From positions 112,302-176,301 of the forward strand of contig JAJZXU010000026.1 of the NCBI GenBank assembly GCA_021806235.1: 64,000 bases of DNA, given 5' to 3'. Under the pieces are notes generated by a model. That model was not told the DNA's origin, ran no database searches, and worked only from the letters and a program-made list of their open reading frames with translations. The stretch is from Thermoplasmata archaeon (GTDB lineage Archaea > Thermoplasmatota > Thermoplasmata > Thermoplasmatales > Thermoplasmataceae). Positions 53,856 to 62,678 of the stretch are shown in pieces (the stretch's first letter is position 1; every line of letters starts with the position of its first letter). The position numbers were made by a program, and so were the translations under genes.

Positions 53856-54446
53856 TCAGGCAGCATTTAAATTATATATTAAATGGCTATAATCTTTTAT
53901 TGTGTAACCACTAATGGTAACCGACCATGAACCAAGCAATATTGCCTCTACTGTTTCAGTTACGGACAGCCCTATTTTTATATTTATATAATGAAAATTT
54001 ATCAGTATGCCGGATATTATTATAACCAGTGAAAGTATGCCTATAATATAGCCATAAATATTTATGTACCTGTTTATCTTGAATAAACTGAAAATTATTA
54101 TGCCCAGCGGCAGTGTAATAAAATAGAGCAATGCAAATATTAGATGTACTGTACCATAATTTTCATTAAAAATCCCTGCAAAGAAAAGGCAAACACTGCC
54201 TGTGATAATAGTCCCTATTGATAAAAATTTTATTGGATATATTTTATATAATGAAACTGCAAATACTGTATTCATAATTCCATCAAACATTATAGCTGAA
54301 TCAAATAAATAATAACCGTGTATGCCCGGACTGCTTAATGAGTTAATATGCCATGAAAAATATCCTGGCAATGAAATATCGATGAATATTAATAATAATG
54401 TTATTACCGGACCTATTATGCCGGATATTAAAAAGTATTTGTTCAT
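53856..54446 (-). CDS. DUF998-type membrane protein
   Basis: This 196-residue protein has about six hydrophobic helices and the usual pattern of DUF998 membrane proteins: SGIIGPVITLLLIFID at the start, then SWHINSLSSPGIHGYYLFD, which matches the family's conserved loop. The function of the family is unknown. It stands alone; about 155 bp to queE contain only a 27-residue open stretch that may be a relic. Confidence 0.75.
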   Translation of the reverse strand: MNKYFLISGIIGPVITLLLIFIDISLPGYFSWHINSLSSPGIHGYYLFDSAIMFDGIMNTVFAVSLYKIYPIKFLSIGTIITGSVCLFFAGIFNENYGTVHLIFALLYFITLPLGIIIFSLFKINRYINIYGYIIGILSLVIIISGILINFHYINIKIGLSVTETVEAILLGSWSVTISGYTIKDYSHLIYNLNAA

Positions 54447-54518
54447 AAATAATATAAATTACAGTTTTATTAAAATATTTCTATTAAAACATATCTATTA
54501 TATTATATAATAGAAAAG

Positions 54519-55025
54519 TTATAATTTTGACTCTTTTATCTGTTTTTTTGCTTCTTCCTTATCCTTAAAATCGGTGAAGTGCATGAACTTCCCCTTTTCT
54601 AATTCCTTGTAATGTTCAAAGAAGTGCTTTATTTTATTTTTTAAATATTCCGGCAGGTCATCCACATCATTAAAATTCTCTGACATTGGGTCTACCTTAT
54701 TAACAGGTACCGCTATAACCTTGTTATCAGATCCTTCCTCATCATCCATTTCTGCAATGCCTACCGGTTTGCATTTAACAACCATACCGGAATTTATCGG
54801 CACTGATGAGTATACGAGGACATCCAAGGGGTCACCGTCTTTACCCTTTGTATCCAGTATAAAACCATAGTTTGTAGGATAATTCATGGATGTAAACAGT
54901 ATCCTATCCAGAACAACATTTTCCACATCAAAATGGTACTCATATTTACAGTTGCTTCCCTCTGGTATTTCTATAAACGCATAAAAGGATTCAGGAAAAT
55001 CCTTTGTCTGTACATCTAATTTCAT
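54519..55025 (-). CDS. ppa: Inorganic pyrophosphatase
   Basis: This 168-residue family I pyrophosphatase hydrolyses pyrophosphate to drive biosynthetic reactions. The metal-binding signature is DGDPLDVLVY, and further acidic residues are in EIPEGSNCKYEYHFD, YPTNYGFI and FFEHYKELEKGK. The length equals that of other archaeal and bacterial hexameric enzymes. It is a single gene with an AT-rich upstream region. Confidence 0.97.
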   Translation of the reverse strand: MKLDVQTKDFPESFYAFIEIPEGSNCKYEYHFDVENVVLDRILFTSMNYPTNYGFILDTKGKDGDPLDVLVYSSVPINSGMVVKCKPVGIAEMDDEEGSDNKVIAVPVNKVDPMSENFNDVDDLPEYLKNKIKHFFEHYKELEKGKFMHFTDFKDKEEAKKQIKESKL

Positions 55026-55094
55026 TGTTATGAATGATATAATTAAATAAAAACATTTTGATAATATATAAATATTGTCTAATAATAAATATTT

Positions 55095-55994
55095 ATGTGG
55101 TATGATGAAAACGATGACCTGTCATCAAAATTTGGAAAGAATGATGAGTCTGGCAATTTAAATTATATAGATAATGTCAAGGTAATGAAATCATTGAAAA
55201 TGGCGGATAAAGGGAAAATATATAGCCTGGCTCATGAAATATATAATGGTATGGCAGATAGAATAACACATGGCCCATATTTTTTCCAGATGCTCTTAAG
55301 ACCGTATGATAATAATTATTATAAGGCATATGATAATAAATATGGCCCGGGCCTTGGAAGAATAGAAATGTGTGATCATACCGGTACACATCTTGATTCC
55401 TTAAATCATATGGCATATAACAATAAATTTTTTAACAATATAGATGCATTTGACAACACAAAGAATTCCGGTTCTGATAAACTTGGAATAGAAACAGTAA
55501 AACCAATAATTACAAGGGGATTAAATATAGATATAACTGAATTATACGGAACAGATATTCTGGATCAGGGGCATGCAGTAACTATAAGCGAATTAAAAGA
55601 ATTTCTGGACAGGCACAGTTTGAAGATAGAGCAGGGAGATGCAATATTCTTCTATACCGGTGTATCAAAATTATTCAATAACCCTGAAAAGTATGATAAG
55701 TATTATGATTCTTCACCGGGAATAGGTTATGGCCTGGCAGAATACCTCAACGGCAAAAATATATCATTATCCGGTTCTGATACACCCTCAAGTGAGGTAA
55801 CCCCATCAGAAATAAAGAATACAAGGTTGCCAGTACACCAGTATTTAATCACAAAATGTGGAATAAGATTAATAGATAATATAAAGTTATATGAATTAAG
55901 CAATGACAATATCCATGAATTCCTGTTCATGTGCTCACCAATACCATTCAGGGGTGCAACGGCATCTCCAGTATCGCCTCTGGCAATAATTTGA
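55095..55994 (+). CDS. Cyclase-family hydrolase (kynurenine formamidase-like)
   Basis: This 299-residue protein has the metal-binding motif HTGTHLDSLNHM near residue 97 characteristic of the cyclase/KynB family, plus GDAIFFYTGVSK and LSGSDTPSSEVTP. Members hydrolyse amides such as N-formylkynurenine or cyclic compounds. Without other tryptophan-degradation genes nearby, the substrate remains open. The N-terminal 60 residues are an extension relative to the short bacterial form. A TATA-like run lies 20-30 nt before the ATG. Confidence 0.85.
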   Translation: MWYDENDDLSSKFGKNDESGNLNYIDNVKVMKSLKMADKGKIYSLAHEIYNGMADRITHGPYFFQMLLRPYDNNYYKAYDNKYGPGLGRIEMCDHTGTHLDSLNHMAYNNKFFNNIDAFDNTKNSGSDKLGIETVKPIITRGLNIDITELYGTDILDQGHAVTISELKEFLDRHSLKIEQGDAIFFYTGVSKLFNNPEKYDKYYDSSPGIGYGLAEYLNGKNISLSGSDTPSSEVTPSEIKNTRLPVHQYLITKCGIRLIDNIKLYELSNDNIHEFLFMCSPIPFRGATASPVSPLAII

Positions 55995-56021
55995 AAAAGT
56001 GTAAATACATAAAATTAATGT

Positions 56022-57029
56022 ATGATTACCATGTTAGATTTAAAAACATTAAAATTTGGTGATGAATTATTAAAGCGCGGCTTCGCAAAAATGACAAAGG
56101 GTGGAGTTATAATGGATGTTACAACTGCGGAACAGGCAAAAATAGCTGAAAATTCCGGTGCAGTTGCTGTTATGGCATTAGAAAGGGTTCCTGCCGATAT
56201 AAGAAAGGAGGGGGGAGTTGCCAGAATGGCAGATCCATTAAAAATAAAAGAGATACTTGATAGTGTTTCAATACCTGTAATGGCTAAGGTAAGAATAGGT
56301 CATTTAAGTGAGGCATATGTTCTTGAGTCCCTTGGTGTTGATATGCTGGATGAAAGTGAGGTTTTAACCCCCGCAGACCCATTTTACCATATAAATAAAA
56401 AATTATACAAGGTTCCCGTTGTATGTGGTGCAAGAACCTTCCCCGAGGCAGTAAGAAGGATATTTGAAGGAGCGGCAATGATAAGGACAAAGGGTGAGGC
56501 CGGAACAGGCAATATAGTAGAGGCAATGAGGCATATCCGTGCAGTTGAGGATGGGATATACATACTGAGGGATTTAACAAATGATGAATTATACAAGGTT
56601 GCAGAAAATATATCAAAAACCTATATAAGTTTGAGGGACCTGACATCAGGTGAGCTGCTGGGAAACGAGAATAAACTGTCATATGACAATGTATATTATG
56701 ACATGGATTACAAAACAATCAATGATAATATATTCCGGGTTTTAAGGGAAATAAAAAGGATGAGGAGACTGCCACTGGTAAACTTTGCAGCAGGTGGTGT
56801 TGCAACACCATCCGATGCGGCATTGATGATGAAGATGGGCATGGATGGAGTTTTTGTTGGCAGTGGAATATTTAAGTCTAAAAATCCAGAAAAAATGGCA
56901 CGTGCAGTGGTTGAGGCAACAGAAAACTATGAGGATTATAAATCAATAGCAGATGTTTCTTCTGGCCTTGAAGGCATGGAGGGACTTGAAATGGAAAATA
57001 TAGAAAAATTGCAGGATCGCGGCAACTAA
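56022..57029 (+). CDS. pdxS: Pyridoxal 5'-phosphate synthase subunit PdxS
   Basis: This 335-residue TIM-barrel enzyme makes vitamin B6 from ribose 5-phosphate, glyceraldehyde 3-phosphate and ammonia supplied by PdxT. The lysines forming covalent intermediates are in VMAKVRIGH and [26 protein letters not shown] and [14 protein letters not shown] are further signatures. The protein has an inserted stretch between residues 190 and 230, as in other archaeal forms. It is followed by pdxT after 27 bp and the two probably share a transcript. Confidence 0.97.
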   Translation: MITMLDLKTLKFGDELLKRGFAKMTKGGVIMDVTTAEQAKIAENSGAVAVMALERVPADIRKEGGVARMADPLKIKEILDSVSIPVMAKVRIGHLSEAYVLESLGVDMLDESEVLTPADPFYHINKKLYKVPVVCGARTFPEAVRRIFEGAAMIRTKGEAGTGNIVEAMRHIRAVEDGIYILRDLTNDELYKVAENISKTYISLRDLTSGELLGNENKLSYDNVYYDMDYKTINDNIFRVLREIKRMRRLPLVNFAAGGVATPSDAALMMKMGMDGVFVGSGIFKSKNPEKMARAVVEATENYEDYKSIADVSSGLEGMEGLEMENIEKLQDRGN

Positions 57030-57056
57030 ATTTAATATAATTTTTTATTGATTTTT

Positions 57057-57659
57057 ATGAATATAGGTATTTTAAACATTCAGGGGGATGTTTCCGAGCA
57101 TTATTATTTTATAAAAAAACTTGGGAAAAAATATGGTGTTTCACCCTTGCTGGTTAAAAATAATAATGATTTAAACAACGTATCAGGATTAATTATACCT
57201 GGTGGTGAAAGTACAGTAATTTATAATATACTGGTTAAAAATAATATGTATGATAATATAATAAATTTAAATAAAAATGGGTTATATGTAATGGGAACGT
57301 GTGCGGGTGCAATAATTTTATCAGAGGATACATCTGACATAAGGGTAAAGGGCATGGGTTTGATAGATATAAAAATAAAAAGGAATGCATACGGCAGGCA
57401 AATAAATTCATTCATAGAGAACATCTATATAAAGCACATTGGTGATTTCAGCGCGGTTTTTATCAGGGCTCCAGAAATAGAGGAATATAAAAACTCTGAA
57501 TTATTATCTGAATATAATAATAAGCCTGTATTTGTCAGGAATAAAAATGTACTTGCATTAACATTTCATCCTGAATTAACCGGGGACCCTAGTATACATG
57601 AATATTTTATAAAAAATATTTTAGAAAATGAAGCCGGCAATAACCGTGCCAAGCAATAA
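57057..57659 (+). CDS. pdxT: Pyridoxal 5'-phosphate synthase subunit PdxT (glutaminase)
   Basis: This 200-residue class I glutamine amidotransferase supplies ammonia to PdxS. The triad is visible: Cys in GTCAGAIIL, and His and Glu in LTFHPELTGD; GGESTVI gives the oxyanion region. It begins NIGILNIQGDVSEH. I chose the ATG at 57057 instead of the TTG three codons upstream because the conserved sequence starts there. The 3' end overlaps a small membrane-protein gene on the other strand. Confidence 0.95.
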   Translation: MNIGILNIQGDVSEHYYFIKKLGKKYGVSPLLVKNNNDLNNVSGLIIPGGESTVIYNILVKNNMYDNIINLNKNGLYVMGTCAGAIILSEDTSDIRVKGMGLIDIKIKRNAYGRQINSFIENIYIKHIGDFSAVFIRAPEIEEYKNSELLSEYNNKPVFVRNKNVLALTFHPELTGDPSIHEYFIKNILENEAGNNRAKQ

Positions 57660-57704
57660 AATTACCATTATAATAACAGCTATTTTTAGTGTAAGGCTTT
57701 TCAT
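57621..57704 (-). CDS. 27-residue single-helix membrane microprotein
   Basis: A short minus-strand frame encodes MKSLTLKIAV and then a hydrophobic helix ending GFIF. It has two basic residues before the helix, so the N-terminus should stay inside the cell. A TATA-like AAATATTTATA lies 20-30 nt before its ATG. It overlaps the end of pdxT by 39 bp. It recalls the 31-residue protein at 35761-35856. Confidence 0.5.
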   Translation of the reverse strand: MKSLTLKIAVIIMVILLLGTVIAGFIF

Positions 57705-57747
57705 ATATAATTATTATTATACTAGACTATAAATATTTATCTAATTT

Positions 57748-58731
57748 TTATAATTTTATCATTCTTGTACCGGTCCTGTCAAATTTTAATCTTATAACAA
57801 AATCTGATAAACCCATCATGGATTTCTGCAGGTAATGTATATTATTATAATCCGTATATAATAGAATAAATCCCTGTGAACCACCGCCCAGAAGTTTTTC
57901 AGCCCTTGATCCATGTTCGTGTGCGTATTTTATTATTTTTTCTATGTTATCATTTGTTACCATATTGCCCAGAGTTTTCTTAACCGTCCAGCCGTCATTT
58001 ACTATACTGCAAAAATCATTTATATCCTTATTTTTTACGGCATTCCGCATATTATACGCCAGACCCTTTAATTTTAATAATTTATCTATTATTTCATTAT
58101 CATCGTTTCCAGATTTTTCTGCCTGTTCACGGAGGGCATCCGAGCTTTCCCTGGTTTTTCCTGTATATACAAGCAATAATGATTTTTCTATATCATTTAT
58201 AAATTCATTATCGGTATCAAACCTCTCTGCAATTTCCCCATAATTTAAAAATTCCATGAATTTAAATCCCCCAATGGATATTGCATATGGATCCTGTTTG
58301 CCCAGAATTATTTTAAAATCATCCTTTTCCGTTTTATATGAATCATATGCCAGATCATAATTGTTAATATCAACATTTTTTATACTGTATATGATTTTTA
58401 GTAAACCATTTAGTAGTGCTGAACTTGAACCCAGTCCGGATCCGGGAGGGGCATCACTATTCATTATTAATCTACCGGTTTTTATGCCATTTTTTGTAAA
58501 TAAATTTATTATATTGTTCTCCATTGGACTGTTATCGGATGATATTAATGCACTTTTTAAAAAATCCCTTGATGATATTTCCAGTGGCAATTTATCATCT
58601 ATGTACCTTATCATTATTCCCCGGTCTATTGTTGTATTAAAAACTGCACCGCCATACTTTTCAAAGAACGGGCTTATATCCGTGCCTCCGCCTGCAAAAC
58701 TTACTCTTAATGGGCTATATACACTGATCAT
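57748..58731 (-). CDS. GHMP kinase, D-glycero-D-manno-heptose 7-phosphate kinase-like
   Basis: This 327-residue GHMP kinase begins YSPLRVSFAGGGTDISPFFE, the hallmark of heptose-7-phosphate kinases (HddA) and related sugar kinases. The phosphate loop is APPGSGLGSSSALLNGLL. The third motif is HGSRAEKLLGGGSQGFILLY. It would phosphorylate heptose 7-phosphate at carbon 1, which the GmhB-like phosphatase at 38529 could then act on, giving precursors for activated heptose in surface glycans. A role as another sugar-1-kinase is possible. Confidence 0.88.
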   Translation of the reverse strand: MISVYSPLRVSFAGGGTDISPFFEKYGGAVFNTTIDRGIMIRYIDDKLPLEISSRDFLKSALISSDNSPMENNIINLFTKNGIKTGRLIMNSDAPPGSGLGSSSALLNGLLKIIYSIKNVDINNYDLAYDSYKTEKDDFKIILGKQDPYAISIGGFKFMEFLNYGEIAERFDTDNEFINDIEKSLLLVYTGKTRESSDALREQAEKSGNDDNEIIDKLLKLKGLAYNMRNAVKNKDINDFCSIVNDGWTVKKTLGNMVTNDNIEKIIKYAHEHGSRAEKLLGGGSQGFILLYTDYNNIHYLQKSMMGLSDFVIRLKFDRTGTRMIKL

Positions 58732-58964
58732 TTTTTAATAATTATAAATAATTATTAAAAGGTATTCAAAATTAAAATATTATTGCAATATAACCAGATC
58801 AGAATATTCCGGCATGGTATCGATGGTTCTCATGGTCTGGCATTAAATTTTAATAGACGGTTATCCGGTGTGTGGGAATAGCCATTGCATGCCATTACGA
58901 TTCATTTTAAATATATTAAAAAAAGTACCAGCAATTTAAAATAAAGAATTGCAATGTATCTACT

Positions 58965-59282
58965 GTGATATTTAATATCAATGCAGGAAAAATAGAGATA
59001 TGCGATAAATTATCCGGTGATCTTAAACATAAGGTAATTGTTCTAAAATCAAATAGGGAAACAGTAAACTGTGATTCCGGGTTATGTGAAAAGATAAATA
59101 ATATTGATATAGAAATAATGGATAAATATAATGATAATTCTATGTTGTATTTCCTGAATAATAACATAACAGTGGCCATAGATAGCAATATATACTATTT
59201 ATTATATTCAGCAGATATAGCAATAAAAAGGGGTAAAAATATTTTTATTGAGCAGATAAACCATTATAAAATAAACAACTAA
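58965..59282 (+). CDS. Hypothetical protein (105 residues)
   Basis: I recognise no family. The frame begins with GTG at 58965 (the ATG just before it is in another frame and stops at once). The protein is soluble, rich in Asn, Asp, Lys and Ile, and contains one Cys near the start (IEICDKLSG) and a pair CDSGLC in the middle. The alternating strands and helices suggest a small alpha/beta domain. It ends 47 bp before the MFS gene and may be co-transcribed with it. Confidence 0.6.
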   Translation: MIFNINAGKIEICDKLSGDLKHKVIVLKSNRETVNCDSGLCEKINNIDIEIMDKYNDNSMLYFLNNNITVAIDSNIYYLLYSADIAIKRGKNIFIEQINHYKINN

Positions 59283-59329
59283 AACATGTTAATAAATAAA
59301 ATTCTTATAATTTTGTATAATAATGGTAA

Positions 59330-60541
59330 ATGGTTTCATTTTCAGGTGATATTAAGAATAAACAGGTTATTATAGTTAGCCTGTCATCCATGATGCGCTC
59401 AATTGGAATGGGGGCTTCATGGCCATTCATGGCAATTTTTTTAAGTGTATACATTCATTTAGCCATTTATATTATCGGGTTAATTTTCACATTATTATCC
59501 TTAATGTCAATGTTTTTCAGCATTTTAGGCGGATATTTGGCGGATTTAAAGGGAAGGAAATTTACATTGTTTCTGGGAAGCATATCCAGTATATTCATAT
59601 ATTTATCAATAGCAGTAACATTCATCTATAAATTATATCCATTAACTATTATCCTGTTCATATTTTCTTCATTTTCGGGTTCATTAATATATCCATCTGC
59701 AACAGCACTGATAGCCGACGTTACCGATATAGACAGAAGAGAGGGTGGTTATGCCATATACAGGATATTATCCAACATAGGCTGGTCTGTGGGTCCACTA
59801 ATAGGGTCTTTAATTTACTCATACGGAATAATTTATATTTTCTATGCACTGTCAATAGCCGGTATATTTGAAACTGTAATAGTACTGTTTATTAGGGAAC
59901 ATAATATAATTAAAACTGGGAAGGGAAATAAAAATCCCTTTTTTGTCTACGATAAACTGTTATTCGTATTTAGCATAGCAACCTTTTTTATTATATTATT
60001 ATCATCACAGTTCTCGGTTTCCTTACCTCTGTACAGTGAATTAGTAATAAAAATAAATATTAGTGATCTTGGATATATATACGCCATCAATGGCCTGGTA
60101 GTAGTACTGGGCCAGTATCCACTGATAAAATTCTTCTCAAGGTTTGGTGATGTAAATACATTCATATTCGGTGCATTATTCTATGCCCTGGGTTATTTTA
60201 TAATAGCATTCTCATATAACATGTACGGTTTAATGTTTGACATGGTCATAATAACAGTAGGTGAAAATCTGACAACCCCAACAATAAATACAGTAATATC
60301 AAAAATTGCTCCGGTAGGCAGAACAGGAAGGTACATGGGCTTTAATGCAATGTTTAACTCAATTGGAAGGGCCTTCGGACCATCAATAGGGACATATATC
60401 ATGTATACATTCCACTACAATGAGTTAATAACGTGGTTCTTAATAGCTATATTTGGAATATTTTCGGCATTTGTAATATTAATATTTTTAAATAATTATA
60501 AAGCTTCAAATCCGTATTTAATGGTGGATAAAAAATTATAA
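59330..60541 (+). CDS. MFS transporter
   Basis: This 403-residue major facilitator protein has twelve hydrophobic helices. The loop after helix 2 contains LGGYLADLKGRKF, the classic MFS signature, and DIDRREGGYAIYRILSNIGW leads into helix 5, as in drug exporters of the DHA1 type. TGRYMGFNAMFNSIGRAFGPSIG is the matching C-terminal-half motif. It probably exports a small molecule. The convergent PadR regulator gene overlaps its end by 6 bp. Confidence 0.92.
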   Translation: MVSFSGDIKNKQVIIVSLSSMMRSIGMGASWPFMAIFLSVYIHLAIYIIGLIFTLLSLMSMFFSILGGYLADLKGRKFTLFLGSISSIFIYLSIAVTFIYKLYPLTIILFIFSSFSGSLIYPSATALIADVTDIDRREGGYAIYRILSNIGWSVGPLIGSLIYSYGIIYIFYALSIAGIFETVIVLFIREHNIIKTGKGNKNPFFVYDKLLFVFSIATFFIILLSSQFSVSLPLYSELVIKINISDLGYIYAINGLVVVLGQYPLIKFFSRFGDVNTFIFGALFYALGYFIIAFSYNMYGLMFDMVIITVGENLTTPTINTVISKIAPVGRTGRYMGFNAMFNSIGRAFGPSIGTYIMYTFHYNELITWFLIAIFGIFSAFVILIFLNNYKASNPYLMVDKKL

Positions 60542-60865
60542 TTTATTTATCTCCTCTATTAAATAATCTAATACAACCCTCACGTTTGATAGCGGCTCCT
60601 TATGGCTACTTAAAAATTTTAACCCCGCATCAGTTATTATATATGTTTTTGATTGCCTGCCGTTTGCATTTTTTTTATTTTTATATTCTATATAACCCCG
60701 GCTCTCCAAACTATGTAATAATGTATATATTGTTCCCGTGGGCAGTTTTGAATTTAAGCGATCATTTATCTTCTTCTCTATAGCGTAGCCATATAGTTCA
60801 TTTTTTGTTAATTCAACGAGTATAAGAATATTTATCGTGCCCTTTAATATTAGTTCCTTTTTCAT
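60536..60865 (-). CDS. PadR-family transcriptional regulator
   Basis: This 109-residue winged-helix protein has the PadR signature: LELTKNELYGYAIEKKIND-like first helices (here ILVELTKNELYGYAIEKK), then TGTIYTLLHSLESRGYIEY as recognition helix and wing. PadR proteins repress efflux or detoxification genes and respond to small hydrophobic ligands. It lies between two MFS exporter genes, so it may control one or both. The short length fits the subfamily with only one extra helix for dimerisation. Confidence 0.92.
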   Translation of the reverse strand: MKKELILKGTINILILVELTKNELYGYAIEKKINDRLNSKLPTGTIYTLLHSLESRGYIEYKNKKNANGRQSKTYIITDAGLKFLSSHKEPLSNVRVVLDYLIEEINKL

Positions 60866-60934
60866 AATATGATAATAGTTCGGTAGATAAATTATTTATA
60901 GATAATTAACTTATTATATAATATAAATAATAAG

Positions 60935-61213
60935 GTGGTTAGAAACACTTTAATTATACACCCTGTGATTATTATCGTAGTGATAACATTTATGATCCGT
61001 GCATCAAATAACCTGATAATGGCCACAGTATCATTATTATTCACCGGATTTTTTACTGTTTCATTTTCGTCAAGATTGTTTATATCATATATTGAAGACC
61101 TTACAGGGTTCAGAAGTATGTTCATTTTTCGGGTTCCCGTAATAGGATATCTAACAATAGCCTCGTATAATAATATAAAATTAATGTATAAACAAAATAG
61201 TGTTACTATATGA
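60935..61213 (+). CDS. Small membrane protein, possibly an MFS N-terminal relic
   Basis: This 92-residue frame starts with GTG at 60935. Its first 40 residues (HPVIIIVVITFMIRASNNLIMATVSLL) resemble the first helix and following loop of MFS transporters, but the rest diverges (RLFISYIEDLTGFRSM) and stops well before a full transporter. It has two or three hydrophobic stretches. It lies directly upstream of the full-length MFS gene at 61242 and divergent from the PadR regulator. It may be a truncated duplicate or a small membrane protein in its own right. Confidence 0.4.
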   Translation: MVRNTLIIHPVIIIVVITFMIRASNNLIMATVSLLFTGFFTVSFSSRLFISYIEDLTGFRSMFIFRVPVIGYLTIASYNNIKLMYKQNSVTI

Positions 61214-61241
61214 TTTTATATTTTCACACAATTAACCACGG

Positions 61242-62594
61242 ATGGAAAAAAAATACAGGGTGCTTGCAGTAACTACTTTAAGTGCACTGATGGCAGCACT
61301 TGACTCAACAATAGTGTATCTGGCATTGCCTGCAATGGGCAGAACCCTTGATTCCGGGATATCATATTTAACATTAATAGTTGTGTCATATATAATATCG
61401 TCAACAATAATGCTAATTCCATCGATGGAAATAATCAAAAGATTTGGCAATAAGAATTTTTACATACTCGGTTTTACCATTTTTGTATTATCATCATTTA
61501 TTATAAGTATATCATTCAATATAACCATGGTTGTACTGTTCAGGTTTATAGAGGGGATCGGGGCAGGAATAATGGCATCTTCGGACATACCTGTAATACT
61601 GAATGCTTTTCCTGGTAATGAGCGTGGAAGAGCTATAGGAATAAATTCAATAGCATGGTCTATGGGCACATTAATAGGTCCTGTAGTTGGTGGCATGCTC
61701 GTGCTTTATAGCTGGAGATATATCTTTCTATTAAATGTTCCTGTTGGCATAGTGGCAATAATATTTGCAATAAAAATAATAGAAAAGGATAGGATCACGA
61801 AATCAGATATCAGCATTACACCATCATTATCAATGGCAGCATTCCTGATACCATTAATTATAGGGATATCATTTATAAATATAAAGTATATAATAATTGC
61901 ACTGATAATTTTCCCCATATTTATTTATATTCAGTATAGAAAACCATTAATAGACAGAGAACTGTTAAAAAACAGGCAGTTTATGTTTATATTAACTGCA
62001 TCATTTCTTGAAGCGTTTGCATTTTTCTCGGTTTTGTATGCATTGAGCCTGTATTTTGAAAGTGACCTGAGAATAAATTCATTCAGTGCCGGACTCATAT
62101 TATTTGCATATCCACTGGGTTCGATAATTTCATCCCCACTTGGTGGAATTTTATTTGATAGATTCAAAAAATCAGTAATAATAATGATCTCCGGTGCACT
62201 TATGGAGGTTATTCCAATATTATTTATTGCAATTTATTTAAAATATATACCGTATTTACTGTTTATTTCGGGTTTCGGGGGATCACTGTTCTGGGCACCG
62301 TCGACAACACTGGTCATAGATGCACTGGGGAAAAGATACAGAAATCAGACAAATAATTCCATGTTCATTTTAAGAAATATTGGATTAATAATGTCAATAT
62401 CATTACTGCCCTTATTTATTATGTATTATTCTAAAGTAAAGGTATCAATAGGTTCCATATTTCTTGATAACATTTCCATAAATATCAGATCAGGGGTTAG
62501 CAGTTATCTGATATTCTCTGCACTGTTTTCACTGTCCTCCATAATATTTGTAATACTGTATTATACAAAATCAGGCATTATCAGGAAGACCTGA
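61242..62594 (+). CDS. MFS drug exporter, DHA2 (EmrB/QacA) type
   Basis: This 450-residue transporter has fourteen predicted helices. Motifs of the DHA2 family are ALDSTIVYLALPAMGRTL in the first helix, FIEGIGAGIMASSDIPVIL, and NSIAWSMGTLIGPVVGGMLV in helix 5 (the antiporter motif). DHA2 members export drugs or toxic compounds against protons. The nearby PadR regulator gene is a likely controller. The ATG is preceded by a short AT-rich region, 28 bp after the small membrane-protein frame. Confidence 0.93.
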   Translation: MEKKYRVLAVTTLSALMAALDSTIVYLALPAMGRTLDSGISYLTLIVVSYIISSTIMLIPSMEIIKRFGNKNFYILGFTIFVLSSFIISISFNITMVVLFRFIEGIGAGIMASSDIPVILNAFPGNERGRAIGINSIAWSMGTLIGPVVGGMLVLYSWRYIFLLNVPVGIVAIIFAIKIIEKDRITKSDISITPSLSMAAFLIPLIIGISFINIKYIIIALIIFPIFIYIQYRKPLIDRELLKNRQFMFILTASFLEAFAFFSVLYALSLYFESDLRINSFSAGLILFAYPLGSIISSPLGGILFDRFKKSVIIMISGALMEVIPILFIAIYLKYIPYLLFISGFGGSLFWAPSTTLVIDALGKRYRNQTNNSMFILRNIGLIMSISLLPLFIMYYSKVKVSIGSIFLDNISINIRSGVSSYLIFSALFSLSSIIFVILYYTKSGIIRKT

Positions 62595-62649
62595 CTTTTT
62601 CAGTGTGGTATATATCAATACTGCTATGGAGAATGAGATTTTAATAATA

Positions 62650-62658
62650 TTTTTATAA
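62650..62658 (+). promoter_or_regulatory. TATA-like box of the zinc alcohol dehydrogenase gene
   Basis: TTTTTATAA lies 21-29 nt before the ATG at 62679. This supports a leaderless mRNA starting at 62679 and argues against the in-frame ATG at 62664, which would lie too close to the box. Confidence 0.5.
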
Positions 62659-62678
62659 AATGTATGTATGTTAATATT

